DNA of 64,000 nucleotides from an uncultured delta proteobacterium (GCA_947259215.1 CAMYLJ010000027.1:35488-99487); one strand, 5' to 3'. Shown: positions 45,060 to 54,344, counted from the first letter of the stretch. Numbers and translations: made by a program. Notes: a model not told the origin generated them from the letters alone.

Positions 45060-46094
45060 ATGGGTTCGGCCCTCCGCGCGCTCCTGCTGACGCTGCCCAG
45101 CCTGCTTCGAAGCAACGCTGCCCTCCAAGCCGAGGTCTTGGCCCTCCGCCACCAAGTCACCGTCCTTCAGCGCCAGCACGGGGGACGCCGCGTCCGGCTC
45201 AAGCGCGCGGATCGGATCCTCTGGGTGTGGCTCCTCCGCCTGTGGAGCGACTGGCGCAGCCCGCTCGTGATCGTCCAACCCGAGACGGTCCTCCGCTGGC
45301 ACCGCCGGGGATTCCGCCTCTATTGGCGCTGGAGAAGCCGTTCTCGTCGGCCCGGACGCCCGAAGATCTCGGGGGAGATCCGGGCCCTCATCCGGAAGAT
45401 GGCCGACGCGAACCCGACCTGGGGCGCGCCCCGGATCCACGGCGAGCTCCTCAAGCTCGGGTTTCGAGTCTCGGAGTCCACGGTCTCCAAGTACCTGAAC
45501 CGCCCCCAGAAGCCGCCCTCCCAGCGCTGGCGGACGTTCCTCGCCAACCACCTCGGCGAGGCGATCGCCGTGGACTACGCGGTCGTATCGACCCTCACCT
45601 TCCAGCTCCTCTTCGTCTTCGTCGTGCTGAGCCTCGAGAGGCGGCGGGTGCTCCACCTGAATGTGACCGCCCATCCGACCGCGGCATGGACCGCCCAACA
45701 GGTCGTGGAAGCCTGTGGCTGGAACCCGGCGCCGAGCTACCTCATCCGGGACCGGGACGGAATCTACGGCGACGCCTTCCGACGCCGAGTCGCCTCTCTC
45801 GGCGTCGAAGAGATCCTGATCGCGCCACGTGCCCCCTGGCAGAACGCCTATGCCGAACGCTTCCTCGGCTCGTTGCGCCGGGAGTGCTTGGATCAGGTGC
45901 TCGTCCTGAACGAGCAGCACTGTCGGAAGGTTCTCTCGCGCTACGCCCGGTACTACAACCGCTCACGCACCCATCTGGCGCTCGCGAAGGATGCGCCCGA
46001 GCCTCGCGCGATCCAGCGATCTGAGCTCGGGGAGGTCGTCGCGTTCCCCGAGGTGGGCGGTTTCCACCACCGCTACGAGCGGAGGGCGGCTTGA
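45060..46094 (+). CDS. Insertion sequence transposase, DDE integrase-core type
   Basis: 344 residues. An N-terminal helical region (LRHQVTVLQRQHGG) and a helix-turn-helix (WGAPRIHGELLKLGFRVSESTVSKYL) precede an rve integrase core with the acidic triad in AVDYAVV, IRDRDGIYG and NAYAERFLGSLRREC. This is the IS3/IS481-like transposase layout encoded in one frame. The gene looks intact. The last 96 bases of the gene and the 35 that follow recur at 59831-59961. The element ends hard against the polysaccharide deacetylase stop at 46138; terminal inverted repeats could not be defined by eye. Confidence 0.88.
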   Translation: MGSALRALLLTLPSLLRSNAALQAEVLALRHQVTVLQRQHGGRRVRLKRADRILWVWLLRLWSDWRSPLVIVQPETVLRWHRRGFRLYWRWRSRSRRPGRPKISGEIRALIRKMADANPTWGAPRIHGELLKLGFRVSESTVSKYLNRPQKPPSQRWRTFLANHLGEAIAVDYAVVSTLTFQLLFVFVVLSLERRRVLHLNVTAHPTAAWTAQQVVEACGWNPAPSYLIRDRDGIYGDAFRRRVASLGVEEILIAPRAPWQNAYAERFLGSLRRECLDQVLVLNEQHCRKVLSRYARYYNRSRTHLALAKDAPEPRAIQRSELGEVVAFPEVGGFHHRYERRAA

Positions 46095-46137
46095 GGAGAG
46101 ACGGATTGGATTCTCGGGAGGGACAGGGCAGGCCCGC

Positions 46138-47112
46138 CTAGAACTCCGGCTCGAGGACCGCGAGGCGTGCGTCGGACGCCAGCGCCTCGGCGTGCTGCCG
46201 CATGGTGCCGACCGTGAAGTGCCGCTCGAGCTGGTCGAGGAAGTCGGCCACCCAGGCGCGCTTCCGTGCGCCCTCGAGATTCATGCCGGGGAAGAACGAG
46301 AGGGCATCAACGTCGCCCCGGCCGAGGAAGTCGAGGGGATGGAGCAGGAGAGATGGCGCCACGCCCGTCCAGCGACAGAAGGCCAAGGCGGTGGCGAAGT
46401 ACGCCCGCGCCAGCGCCGGGGAATAGCCGGCGAGGTAGATCAGGTAGCTCAGGTGGATCGGCGTCTTCACGATGGGCAGCGTGGTGACCGGGATCTCGAG
46501 CAGCGTGTTCCCGTCGATCCGCCAGCGATAGGGACCCACCGGACGGCGCCCTTCGGTCCAGGTGCCGAACAGATCGCCGCGCTCTTCCTTCTCCTCTTCG
46601 CTGAGCTTCGCCGTCATGAAGTAGAAGGCGCGCGCCAGGGGCCCGATGTAGGTCGGGAACGTGCTCGCGTCGTAGAGATAGCACCGTCGCGAGAGCACCC
46701 GCAGGACCGGCTCGGAGAGGCTGAAGCCGGGCCCCCGGAAGCCCACCGGACGCACGCCGGTGACGGCTTCGATGGCGTCTTCGGCCTCGACGATCTCGCG
46801 TTCGACCTCGGCTTCCGTGTACTTGTGCAGCCAGGACTCGTGGTGGAACGAGTGGTTGCCGATCTCGTGTCCGGACGCCCCGAGTACGGCGAGCGCCTCG
46901 GCATTCTTGTCGAGCGCCGCATCCTGTCCCACCACGAACACGCTGATGGTGAGATCGCGGGAGCACAGGAAGTCCAGCACCAGCGGCACGAGCACGTCGA
47001 GGTAGCTCGGATGGGACTCCCAACCGGTGTCCCCGTGGATCTTCATGTAGGACCACTGGTTGTCGAGGTCCAACGACAAGCTGGCCAGGGGGCGTCCGTT
47101 GGCCGCGCTCAC
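46138..47112 (-). CDS. Polysaccharide deacetylase (CE4)
   Basis: 324 residues. LSLDLDNQW provides the metal Asp, GHEIGNHSFHHES the HxxxH motif and GFRGPGF the third motif, so all CE4 catalytic elements are present. The C-terminal half is a longer helical region than in NodB. No signal peptide; it probably acts on a lipid-linked intermediate. It overlaps the FAD oxidoreductase gene upstream by four bases and is the last gene of the glycan operon; the insertion sequence lies just beyond it. Confidence 0.87.
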   Translation of the reverse strand: MSAANGRPLASLSLDLDNQWSYMKIHGDTGWESHPSYLDVLVPLVLDFLCSRDLTISVFVVGQDAALDKNAEALAVLGASGHEIGNHSFHHESWLHKYTEAEVEREIVEAEDAIEAVTGVRPVGFRGPGFSLSEPVLRVLSRRCYLYDASTFPTYIGPLARAFYFMTAKLSEEEKEERGDLFGTWTEGRRPVGPYRWRIDGNTLLEIPVTTLPIVKTPIHLSYLIYLAGYSPALARAYFATALAFCRWTGVAPSLLLHPLDFLGRGDVDALSFFPGMNLEGARKRAWVADFLDQLERHFTVGTMRQHAEALASDARLAVLEPEF

Positions 47113-48440
47113 GCGTCGCTCCCGAGCAGCGCCTCATCGAGGGCGCGCTCCGCGAGTTGAACGGTCTCGTTCACGTTCAAGGTACCGTTCACGATCTGCG
47201 CCGATCCGGTCAGATACAGGCCGGGCACCGACGTGCGGAACCCGGGCACCCCGTCCGAGTATCCGAGTGTCGAGAGAGGAAACACCTGACGCACGCGCGA
47301 GACCCGGAACGCCACCACGTCCTGCCGGGTGAAGTCGGGGATCATGCGTTCGAGAGCCGCCACGAAGCGGTCCTCCACCTGGGCGTCGGTCAGCCGGAAG
47401 ACCGGATCGTCGGCGTCGGCGTATCGCGGCAGATAGACGAGACCGTGCCCGCCGAAGTGGAGCGGATCGACGAGCGCCGACATCTCGATCACGCCGGTGA
47501 AGGGAAGCCCCGAGTCGAGGATGTTCGTGACGTAGTAGCCCGACAGGGGCTTGCGTGTGAGCAGCGAGGCGCAGACGATGCCCTGGTAGCGGATCCCGGC
47601 GAGGCGCTCGCGTTCCTCGTCGGAGAGCGCGCTGCAGATGCGCGCGGCCAGCGGGGCCGTCATGGTGACCACCGTGCGATCGAAGCGTCCCACATCGCCC
47701 TCGGCGAAGCGGATCGCCAGCGTGTCGCCGTCGCGCTCCACGCTCTCCACGCGTCGCCCCAGCTCGATCTTCACGCCCTCCGCCTTCAGGATCTCGGCGA
47801 AGCGTTCGAGAATGCGCGCATAGCCTCCGCGCACGTAGCCGAACATCTCCCGCTTGAGACCGCTGCGGCGGGCGGCGTAGAGCCGCGCGATAGTCGCCCA
47901 GATGAACGCGGCCGAGGTCTCACGCCAGGCTTCACCCAGCTTGGAGCGCAGCAGGGGAAGCCAGAAGCGGTCGAAGGTGCGGCGGCCGGACCAGCGCACG
48001 AGCCAATCCTCGATGGGGATGTTCTCGAGCTTTTTCCAGTCGCGCATGCGGGAGGCGGCGAAGATCGTGGCGCCGAGGCGCAACGTGTCCACCAGCCCGA
48101 GCGGCGGGAAGCGCAGCAGCTCGAAGGCGTTGCTCACGCTGTAGAGCTGACCGCCCGCGTAGCAGCCCGTGCGCGTCTCGACCCAGTTCATTTCGGATTC
48201 GACGCCGATCTCCCGGAGCACGCCGCGCAGACGGTCGTCCGAGAGCAGCGTGACGTGGTAATGGCGATCCCAGACCACGTCGCCGAGCTGCCAGGCGCCG
48301 GCCAGCCCACCGAGGCTGGGCGCCGCCTCGATCAGCGTCACCGCGTGTCCGGCGCGGCGCAGGCGATGGGCCAGGGTCATCCCCAGCATGCCGCCCCCGA
48401 CCACCGCCCAGTGCTTCGAGCGGGAGGTGTCGGCGCTCAT
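47109..48440 (-). CDS. FAD-dependent oxidoreductase (amine oxidase/protoporphyrinogen oxidase-like)
   Basis: 443 residues starting with WAVVGGGMLGMTLAHRL (FAD GxGxxG) and LIEAAPSLGGLAG. The DRHYHVTLLSDD segment and the C-terminal VPGLYLTGSAQIVNGTLNVNETVQLAERA match FAD oxidoreductases annotated in surface polysaccharide clusters. The ATG overlaps the acetyltransferase stop. It is the third protein of this superfamily in the window and lacks the membrane tail of the one at 13529. Confidence 0.8.
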   Translation of the reverse strand: MSADTSRSKHWAVVGGGMLGMTLAHRLRRAGHAVTLIEAAPSLGGLAGAWQLGDVVWDRHYHVTLLSDDRLRGVLREIGVESEMNWVETRTGCYAGGQLYSVSNAFELLRFPPLGLVDTLRLGATIFAASRMRDWKKLENIPIEDWLVRWSGRRTFDRFWLPLLRSKLGEAWRETSAAFIWATIARLYAARRSGLKREMFGYVRGGYARILERFAEILKAEGVKIELGRRVESVERDGDTLAIRFAEGDVGRFDRTVVTMTAPLAARICSALSDEERERLAGIRYQGIVCASLLTRKPLSGYYVTNILDSGLPFTGVIEMSALVDPLHFGGHGLVYLPRYADADDPVFRLTDAQVEDRFVAALERMIPDFTRQDVVAFRVSRVRQVFPLSTLGYSDGVPGFRTSVPGLYLTGSAQIVNGTLNVNETVQLAERALDEALLGSDA

Positions 48441-49063
48441 GCCGGCGGCCGCAGCTCCAGGACCTCCCCGTCGCGCACGGCGTAGGGAAGGCTGCAGGCC
48501 TTGCAGACGAGGGATTCCTGGTCCGGCGGGCCCTCGTCGCTCAACCGCATGAGCGGCTCGCCGCAGCGGCAGACGATCGCCACCGAACGGGCCGGCTGTC
48601 CCACCACCAGGTGGAAGTCGGGAACGGGCCTCGTCACCACCGCGCCCATGCCCACCATGGCGAAGCGCCCGATCTCGAGGCCCGGTCCGATCGTGCAGGC
48701 GGCGCCGAGGCTGGCGCCGGTCCGCACCCGCGTGCGCGGCGAATCGTCGCCGGGCTCCGAGGGACGCAACTCCCGCAGGTCCGATGTGGCTGCCCGGGGG
48801 AAGCGGTCGTTGGTGAAGGTGGTCCGCGCCGCCACCATCACGCCGTCCTCTAGGGTCACGCCGGTGCACAGGTAGACGAAGCCGTTGATCTTGACGCGAT
48901 CCCCGATCTCGACGCCGTAGGCGACGTAGGACTTGCCGCCGACGATGCAATCGCGCCCGATTCGCGCCGGGCCGCGCACGTGCACGTTGTCCCAGATGGA
49001 AGTGCCGTCGCCGATCTCGACCCCGTCCTCGACAATCGCCGTGGGGTGGATGCGCGCCGTCAC
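48437..49063 (-). CDS. Left-handed beta-helix N-acetyltransferase (WbpD/WlbB-like) with C-terminal zinc ribbon
   Basis: 208 residues. Hexapeptide repeats run from residue 4 (IHPTAIVEDGVEIGDGTSIWDNVHV) through about residue 145 (VGMGAVVTRPVPDFHLVVGQPA), as in enzymes that acetylate the 3-amino group of UDP-2-acetamido-3-amino uronic acids. The C-terminal 50 residues add CRCGEPL...CKAC, a zinc site present in some of these enzymes. GTG start overlapping the oxidoreductase gene. Neighbouring WbpB-, WbpE- and WbpI-like genes support the assignment. Confidence 0.82.
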   Translation of the reverse strand: MTARIHPTAIVEDGVEIGDGTSIWDNVHVRGPARIGRDCIVGGKSYVAYGVEIGDRVKINGFVYLCTGVTLEDGVMVAARTTFTNDRFPRAATSDLRELRPSEPGDDSPRTRVRTGASLGAACTIGPGLEIGRFAMVGMGAVVTRPVPDFHLVVGQPARSVAIVCRCGEPLMRLSDEGPPDQESLVCKACSLPYAVRDGEVLELRPPA

Positions 49064-50097
49064 GCCCGCGCCAGGTTGGGCACCGCGGCGGGGCCGCCGG
49101 CCACGGGCATCCAGCGGCTGCGCGCCAGGGATTCGTAGGCCGCTTCGATCACCTCCACCGAGGCGATGGCGTCGGCGGCGGAAATGCGCAGCGTCTCCTC
49201 GCCTCGCAGCGCGGCGGCGAAGTTGCGGATCTCGTTGCGGAAGGCCGCCACCTTGTCGTAGCCCGAGCCGAACACCACCCAGTCGGCGCTGCCGGCTTGG
49301 CGGTACTTGGACTCGGCCCAGCCCACGCGCACGGCGCCGTGGGAGCCGTAGATGTCGATGTAGCTGTCGACCTCCTTGTGCAGGCTCCAGGAGAGGTCGA
49401 TGCTGCACATCACGTCGGACTCGCTGCGCACGAAGATCCGCGCTGTGTCCTCCACGGGGAGATCCTGGATGCGCTTGCCTTCCACGGCGTGCACCTCGGC
49501 CACCGGGCCGAGGAAGTACCGCACCAGGTCCACCGAGTGGGTGCCGTTGTCGATCAGCACACCCCCGCCGCTCACCGACGGATCGGCGTTCCAGCGGCCG
49601 GCCATGTCCACGCGCGACGTGAAGACGTTCTCGAACAGGATGATGTCGCCCAGAATGCCGGACTCGAGGATGCTGCGGGCCCGCACCACGTCGTCGGCGT
49701 AGCGGAACTTGCTGGCCATGGTGAACAGCACGCCGTTCTGCTCGGCGGCCGCCACCATCTTGCGGGCGCTCGCGGCGTCGAGCGCCAGGGGCTTCTCGCA
49801 GAGCACGGGGATCCGGCGCGCGAGCAGATCGAGACAGATCGGCGCATGGGTGACCGGCGGAGTGCACACGATCACCGCCTGGCAGTCGGCCTCGTCCGCC
49901 AACGCCTGGTGGGAATCGTAGGCGGCGCATCCGGCGCCTTCGGCCAGGGCGGCGGCGGCATCGGGTCGGACGTCGGCCACGCCCACGAGACGTGCTTCGT
50001 AGCTGGTTCCCTCGCTCAACGTCCGGAAGGCCTCGAGATAGGACTGGGCGATGGCGCCCGCGCCCACCAGTCCGAAGCGGATCGCCTGGCCGCTCAT
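49060..50097 (-). CDS. Gfo/Idh/MocA sugar dehydrogenase (WbpB/WlbA-like)
   Basis: 345 residues. GLVGAGAIAQSYLEAF is the NAD(P)-binding motif; VLCEKPLALD carries the catalytic-site Lys, and GGGVLIDNGTHSVDLVRYFLG the conserved Asp/His pair. In the diacetamido-uronate pathway this enzyme oxidises the C3 hydroxyl of UDP-N-acetyl-glucuronic acid so that an aminotransferase can act. The order oxidase, aminotransferase and acetyltransferase in one coupled operon matches that use. Confidence 0.84.
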   Translation of the reverse strand: MSGQAIRFGLVGAGAIAQSYLEAFRTLSEGTSYEARLVGVADVRPDAAAALAEGAGCAAYDSHQALADEADCQAVIVCTPPVTHAPICLDLLARRIPVLCEKPLALDAASARKMVAAAEQNGVLFTMASKFRYADDVVRARSILESGILGDIILFENVFTSRVDMAGRWNADPSVSGGGVLIDNGTHSVDLVRYFLGPVAEVHAVEGKRIQDLPVEDTARIFVRSESDVMCSIDLSWSLHKEVDSYIDIYGSHGAVRVGWAESKYRQAGSADWVVFGSGYDKVAAFRNEIRNFAAALRGEETLRISAADAIASVEVIEAAYESLARSRWMPVAGGPAAVPNLARA

Positions 50098-51317
50098 CGC
50101 ACCAGCCCCCGGACCGACTCGCGGATAGCCTGGGCCACCTGCTCCACGTGCTCCTCGGTATAGGCCTCGTTCCAGGGCAGGACCAGGATGTCCGCCAGGC
50201 CCTGATAGGAGCCGGGGTAGCGCTCGGGTGCCCAGTCCAGGGCCTCCGGGCGCGCCAGCGTGAAGGGCCAGCGGCTGTTCCCGAAGGTGCGCTGCTCGCG
50301 GAAGACCTCGCACTCGAAGGCGGGCTTCTGGATGTAGCGCGGCGCGCAGGCGATGCCGCGCTCGGCGAGCGCGGCGCCGAGACCCGGGGAGCCTCCCTCG
50401 ATCACCTCGGAATCCACCCGCAGGCAGTACTTCCAGAAGGTGTGCAGGTTGTCGGGATGCACCCAGGGCGTTTCGATGCCGGGGACGCCGTCGAGCTGCT
50501 TGGTGAGATGCGCGGCGGCTTCGCGCCGGTGGCGCACTACCTCGGCGTGCTTCTCGAGCTGCGCCAACGCCACCGCGCCCTGGAGCTCGCTCATGCGATA
50601 ATTGAGCGCCAGGAAATAATGGTCGGGCTTCTCGTCGCCATAGCCCCAGGCCTTGTTCACCATCAGGAACACGCGACGGGCAAGGTCGTCGTCGTCGGTC
50701 ACCACCAGACCACCCTCGCCGGTGGTGATGTGCTTGCCCTGCTGCAGGCTGAAGCAGCCGAGTGCGCCCAGCGAGCCGACAAAGGCGCCGCCGCTCCGGG
50801 CCAGGAAAGCCTGGGCGCAGTCCTCGATGATCGGGATCTCCCGTTCGTCGGCGAGCTGCTGGATCTCCCGCATCCCGCAGGGATTTCCGAACAGGTGCGT
50901 CACCACGATGGCGCGGGTGCGATGGGACAGCGCGGCCTCGATGGTCTCGGCGGTCACGTTGCAGGTGCGCGGATCCACGTCCGCGAACACCGGGATCGCG
51001 CCCTGGTAGACGATGGGCGTGAGCGCGCCCATGTCGGTGATGGGCGTGGTCACGATCTCGTCGCCGGGCTCCGGATCGACGGCGGTCACGGCGCAGTGGA
51101 TGGCCGCGGTGCCGGAGCTGCAGGCGATGGCGTGGCGCATGCCGAGGGTCCGCGCGAAGCGCTCCTCGAGCTGCTTCACGAAGCGTCCCTTGGTGGAAGT
51201 GAGCGTGCCGGTCCCGATGGCTTCGGCGAGTCGACCGAGCTCCGCCTCGCCGAGGGTCCGGCCGGAGGCATCCTGGTCTGAGGGCAGATGGCGTTTCTGG
51301 GTCGCGATGGTCCCCAT
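50094..51317 (-). CDS. DegT/DnrJ/EryC1 sugar aminotransferase (WbpE/WlbC-like)
   Basis: 407 residues. SSGTAAIHCAVTAV, IIEDCAQAFLA and the PLP lysine in SLQQGKHITTGEGG are all present, as are NYRMSELQGAVALAQL and the acceptor-strand Trp-rich end. By context it should aminate the 3-keto sugar nucleotide made by the Gfo/Idh enzyme. The N-terminal GRTLGEAELGRLAEAIGTGTL is longer than in many homologues. The ATG at 51317 leaves 19 bases after the upstream stop; no clear Shine-Dalgarno sequence is seen. Confidence 0.88.
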   Translation of the reverse strand: MGTIATQKRHLPSDQDASGRTLGEAELGRLAEAIGTGTLTSTKGRFVKQLEERFARTLGMRHAIACSSGTAAIHCAVTAVDPEPGDEIVTTPITDMGALTPIVYQGAIPVFADVDPRTCNVTAETIEAALSHRTRAIVVTHLFGNPCGMREIQQLADEREIPIIEDCAQAFLARSGGAFVGSLGALGCFSLQQGKHITTGEGGLVVTDDDDLARRVFLMVNKAWGYGDEKPDHYFLALNYRMSELQGAVALAQLEKHAEVVRHRREAAAHLTKQLDGVPGIETPWVHPDNLHTFWKYCLRVDSEVIEGGSPGLGAALAERGIACAPRYIQKPAFECEVFREQRTFGNSRWPFTLARPEALDWAPERYPGSYQGLADILVLPWNEAYTEEHVEQVAQAIRESVRGLVR

Positions 51318-51336
51318 TCTAGGGGTAATCGGGTGC

Positions 51337-53094
51337 CTATGTGGGTGGACCCGCAAGGGACTCAGGTGACGGCCGATCGGGATCCTTGGGAAGACCTCCT
51401 CCCGGCGCGCCTCGGCCCTTCAACCCCCTGAAAAGCTTGAGCTTCCAGAGCTTCGCGAGCAGTCGGAGATGACCTCCGATGGTGCCCAGGGTCTTCATTT
51501 TCGAGCGCCCCAGCATGCGCACCTCGAGCACCGCGGGGCACTCCACCACGCGCGAGCCGGCCAGGTCGAGGCGGCCGACCATCTCGGCCACGCCCAGGAA
51601 GCCCCCCTCCTCGAGCTCGAGATCCACGATGGCGCTGCGGCGGTAGACGCGGAAGCAGCTCGTATAGGTGGCCAGCTTCTGGCGCAGGGTCGCGCGGTAG
51701 AGCCGGGACAGGCCCTTGGACAGGAAGAGCCGCCAGCCGGGCACGTTCATCACGGCGCCGAGCGGGTGGTAGGGCGAGGCGGTCACCAGGTCGACACCGG
51801 CTTCGAGCCGGGGAATCAGCGCGCCGAGCTGGTGGGGGTTGTAGGTGCAGTCGCAGTCGATGGAGCAGACCACCTCGGTGCGGGCCGCGCGGATCCCGGT
51901 CAGGATCGCCGCCGCCACGCCCTGGTTGCGCGTGTGGCGCACGATCTCGCAGTCGGGGTGTTCGCCGAAGATCCGGCGCAGCTCGCCGAGGGTGTCGTCG
52001 GCGCTGCAGTCGTCCACGAACACGAAGGAGAGCTCGTAGCTCCCGGCAAGCTCCGCCTTCACCTCGTCGAGCGTGTTCGACAGGTAGGAAAGCACCTCCT
52101 CCTCGTTGAAGCAGGGCACCACCACCGTGACCGGCGTACGCTCCGAAGGCGGGCCGCTCCGCAGCTCGATGGGCGCGGCGGACTGCACCGCCTCCTCCAC
52201 CAGCGTGGTGGTCGCCCCGGGCCGCGCACCGGGAGCGGGGGCCTGGAGCGGGATCTTCAGATAATCGGCCACGCGGCCGAAGCGATGGCGCGCGAAGTAG
52301 TCCGGCAGGACCCAGGAGAGCTTGCTGAGATTGCGGTAGTGCCGGACGCGCGTCATCCACGGCACGTTCAGCTGGGGCTGCTCCTCGTCGAGCTCCCAGA
52401 CGTGGAAGTACATCACGTAGGGCGCGTCGGTGGTGCGCTCCCAATGGGCCACCAGCTGCCTCATCAGCGAGTGAGGGAACTGCCGGAAGTAGTTGCCGCC
52501 GCAGATCGGGAAGTGAAGTCCCATGAACTGCAGTGACGAGAACGGAATCTCCACCAGGGAGCGGCCGTCGTGGCGGTGGGTGTGGACAAAGCGGCGCCAC
52601 GGCTCGTGGGAGTAGCGGCGCAGCAGCGGGCCCACGCTCGAGTCGTAGGCGAAGCCCTCCTCCACCAGCACGTCGAGCGCCCACAGGTCGCCGGCTCGGA
52701 ACCATTCGTCCGCCACGCGGTAGCCCTGCACCTTCACGCCGGCGGCGTTCTCGATGGCGTCCCGCGAACGATGCAGATCCTCGCGGAACTCGTCGGGGGT
52801 CATGCGCTGGATACCGCGGTGGTAGTAGCCCTTGCTGGCGATCTCGTGACCGCGGCACACCACCTCCCGGATCACCTCGGGCATGCGGTCGGCGATCCAG
52901 CCGAGGGCGAAGAAGGTCGCCTTTACGCCGCTCTCGTCGAGCAGGTCGAGAGTGCGCAGCGTGGAGCGCTCGACGCGGTTCTCGAAGCGGTACCACTGGC
53001 CGCGTTGGATTCGCGAGTTGAAGGCGCCGACCTGGAAGTAGTCCTCGATGGCGCAGGTGACGATGTGCTGTCGGGTTGTGACCTCGTCGCTCAC
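51337..53094 (-). CDS. XrtA-type polysaccharide deacetylase fused to a family 2 glycosyltransferase
   Basis: 585 residues. Residues 1-290 match the exosortase-locus deacetylase subfamily: CAIEDYFQVGAF, WYRFENRVERSTLRTLDLL, VKATFFALGW and FHVWELDEEQP. The zinc HxxxH is altered: the stretch CRGHEIASKGYYH has Lys where the first His of SHGYxH belongs. Residues 325-585 are a GT2 domain (VTVVVPCFNEEEVL, FVFVDDCSADDTL, VCSIDCDCTYNPH) of the polyprenyl-phosphate sugar transferase kind. The fusion probably couples trimming and transfer on one lipid-linked glycan. It overlaps the epimerase gene by four bases. Confidence 0.85.
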   Translation of the reverse strand: MSDEVTTRQHIVTCAIEDYFQVGAFNSRIQRGQWYRFENRVERSTLRTLDLLDESGVKATFFALGWIADRMPEVIREVVCRGHEIASKGYYHRGIQRMTPDEFREDLHRSRDAIENAAGVKVQGYRVADEWFRAGDLWALDVLVEEGFAYDSSVGPLLRRYSHEPWRRFVHTHRHDGRSLVEIPFSSLQFMGLHFPICGGNYFRQFPHSLMRQLVAHWERTTDAPYVMYFHVWELDEEQPQLNVPWMTRVRHYRNLSKLSWVLPDYFARHRFGRVADYLKIPLQAPAPGARPGATTTLVEEAVQSAAPIELRSGPPSERTPVTVVVPCFNEEEVLSYLSNTLDEVKAELAGSYELSFVFVDDCSADDTLGELRRIFGEHPDCEIVRHTRNQGVAAAILTGIRAARTEVVCSIDCDCTYNPHQLGALIPRLEAGVDLVTASPYHPLGAVMNVPGWRLFLSKGLSRLYRATLRQKLATYTSCFRVYRRSAIVDLELEEGGFLGVAEMVGRLDLAGSRVVECPAVLEVRMLGRSKMKTLGTIGGHLRLLAKLWKLKLFRGLKGRGAPGGGLPKDPDRPSPESLAGPPT

Positions 53095-54236
53095 GACATG
53101 CCCCCCTTGCCTTGCTCCGAACCTTGCTCGAAGAAACGATCGATCGCATCCACGATGCGACGGCCGGAGTCACCGCGGCCGAAGGGATTGGGCACCTCGC
53201 GCACGCGCTCGATCCAGGAGCTCGGCCGACACGCTTCCTCGAGAAGACTCTCGAGCCGCTCGGCGGAGCCGCCCACCAGCCGCGCGACTCCGGCCTCGAT
53301 GGCTTCCGGGCGCTCGGTGTTGTCGCGCAGCACCAGCACCGGTTTGCCCAGCGTCGGCGCCTCCTCCTGCACGCCGCCGGAGTCGGAGACGATCAGCCAG
53401 GCCCGGGACATGAGGTAGATGAAGTCGAAGTAGTCGAGCGGGTCGAGCCGCACGACTCGCTCCGCGCCGGCCAGGATCTCGTCGGCGGCCTCGCGCACGG
53501 CGGGATTGGGGTGCACCGGGAACACCAGGGCCACCTCCGGATGTCGCTCGACGAAGCGCCGCAGTACGCGCAGATTCGCCGCCATGGCGGGCCCAAAGCT
53601 CTCCCGGCGGTGGGTGGTGAGCAGCACCAGGCGTTTGTCGTCGAGCCCGGCGAGCAGCTTCGCCACGGGCGCGGAAGGCGACAGATCCTGAATCACGTCC
53701 TGGAGCGAGTCCACCACCGGATTCCCGGTGAGCTCGATCGCGGCCAAGGGCACATGCTCGGCGCGCAGCATCTCCACGTTGTGCCGCGTGGGGGCGAAGT
53801 GAAGGGTCGCCAGCCGGCTCACGAGCCGGCGGTTCATCTCCTCGGGAAAGGGGCTGGTCGGATCCCCGGTGCGCAGCCCGGCCTCCACGTGGCCCACGGG
53901 AATCTCGCGATGGAAGGCCGCCAGGGCGCCGGCCAACGTGGTGGTGGTGTCACCCTGGACCAGCACGAGGTCCGGCCGCTCGTCGACCAGGATGGGATCG
54001 AGGGCCGTGACCACCCGGGCCAGCACCTGGCTCGGGGTCTGCCCGGGATCCATCACCTTGAGGTCGTGGTCCAGCCGCAGCCGGAACAGACGCAGGAAGG
54101 GCTCGAGCAGGTCGCTGTGCTGGGAGGAGGAGACCTGGAGGCTGCGGTAGGACGCCCGGCTCCCGAGCTCCCGCATCACGGCCGCGAGCTTGATGATCTC
54201 GGGTCGCGTCCCGAACAGTGTGAGTATCGTCTTCAT
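53091..54236 (-). CDS. wecB: UDP-N-acetylglucosamine 2-epimerase family (WecB/WbpI-like)
   Basis: 381 residues. FGTRPEIIKLAAVM, VQGDTTTTLAGALAAF, HVEAGLRTGD, LLTTHRRESFG and SDSGGVQEEAPTLGKPVLVLRD cover all the conserved blocks of the non-hydrolysing 2-epimerases. WecB makes UDP-ManNAc; the related WbpI epimerises the diacetamido-glucuronate. The three Wbp-like genes in the same operon make the second reading attractive, but the sequence alone does not separate them. The ATG at 54236 starts the first strand. Confidence 0.9.
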   Translation of the reverse strand: MKTILTLFGTRPEIIKLAAVMRELGSRASYRSLQVSSSQHSDLLEPFLRLFRLRLDHDLKVMDPGQTPSQVLARVVTALDPILVDERPDLVLVQGDTTTTLAGALAAFHREIPVGHVEAGLRTGDPTSPFPEEMNRRLVSRLATLHFAPTRHNVEMLRAEHVPLAAIELTGNPVVDSLQDVIQDLSPSAPVAKLLAGLDDKRLVLLTTHRRESFGPAMAANLRVLRRFVERHPEVALVFPVHPNPAVREAADEILAGAERVVRLDPLDYFDFIYLMSRAWLIVSDSGGVQEEAPTLGKPVLVLRDNTERPEAIEAGVARLVGGSAERLESLLEEACRPSSWIERVREVPNPFGRGDSGRRIVDAIDRFFEQGSEQGKGGMS

Positions 54237-54344
54237 CCCCGAGCCATTTCCCACGCACTCCCCCGTGCTGGTGCGACCGCGTTGGAAGTGTACCCAGAGG
54301 TGGCCACCCCGGGCGCCTCAGGTGTCGCCCCCTGGAGGGAAGGG

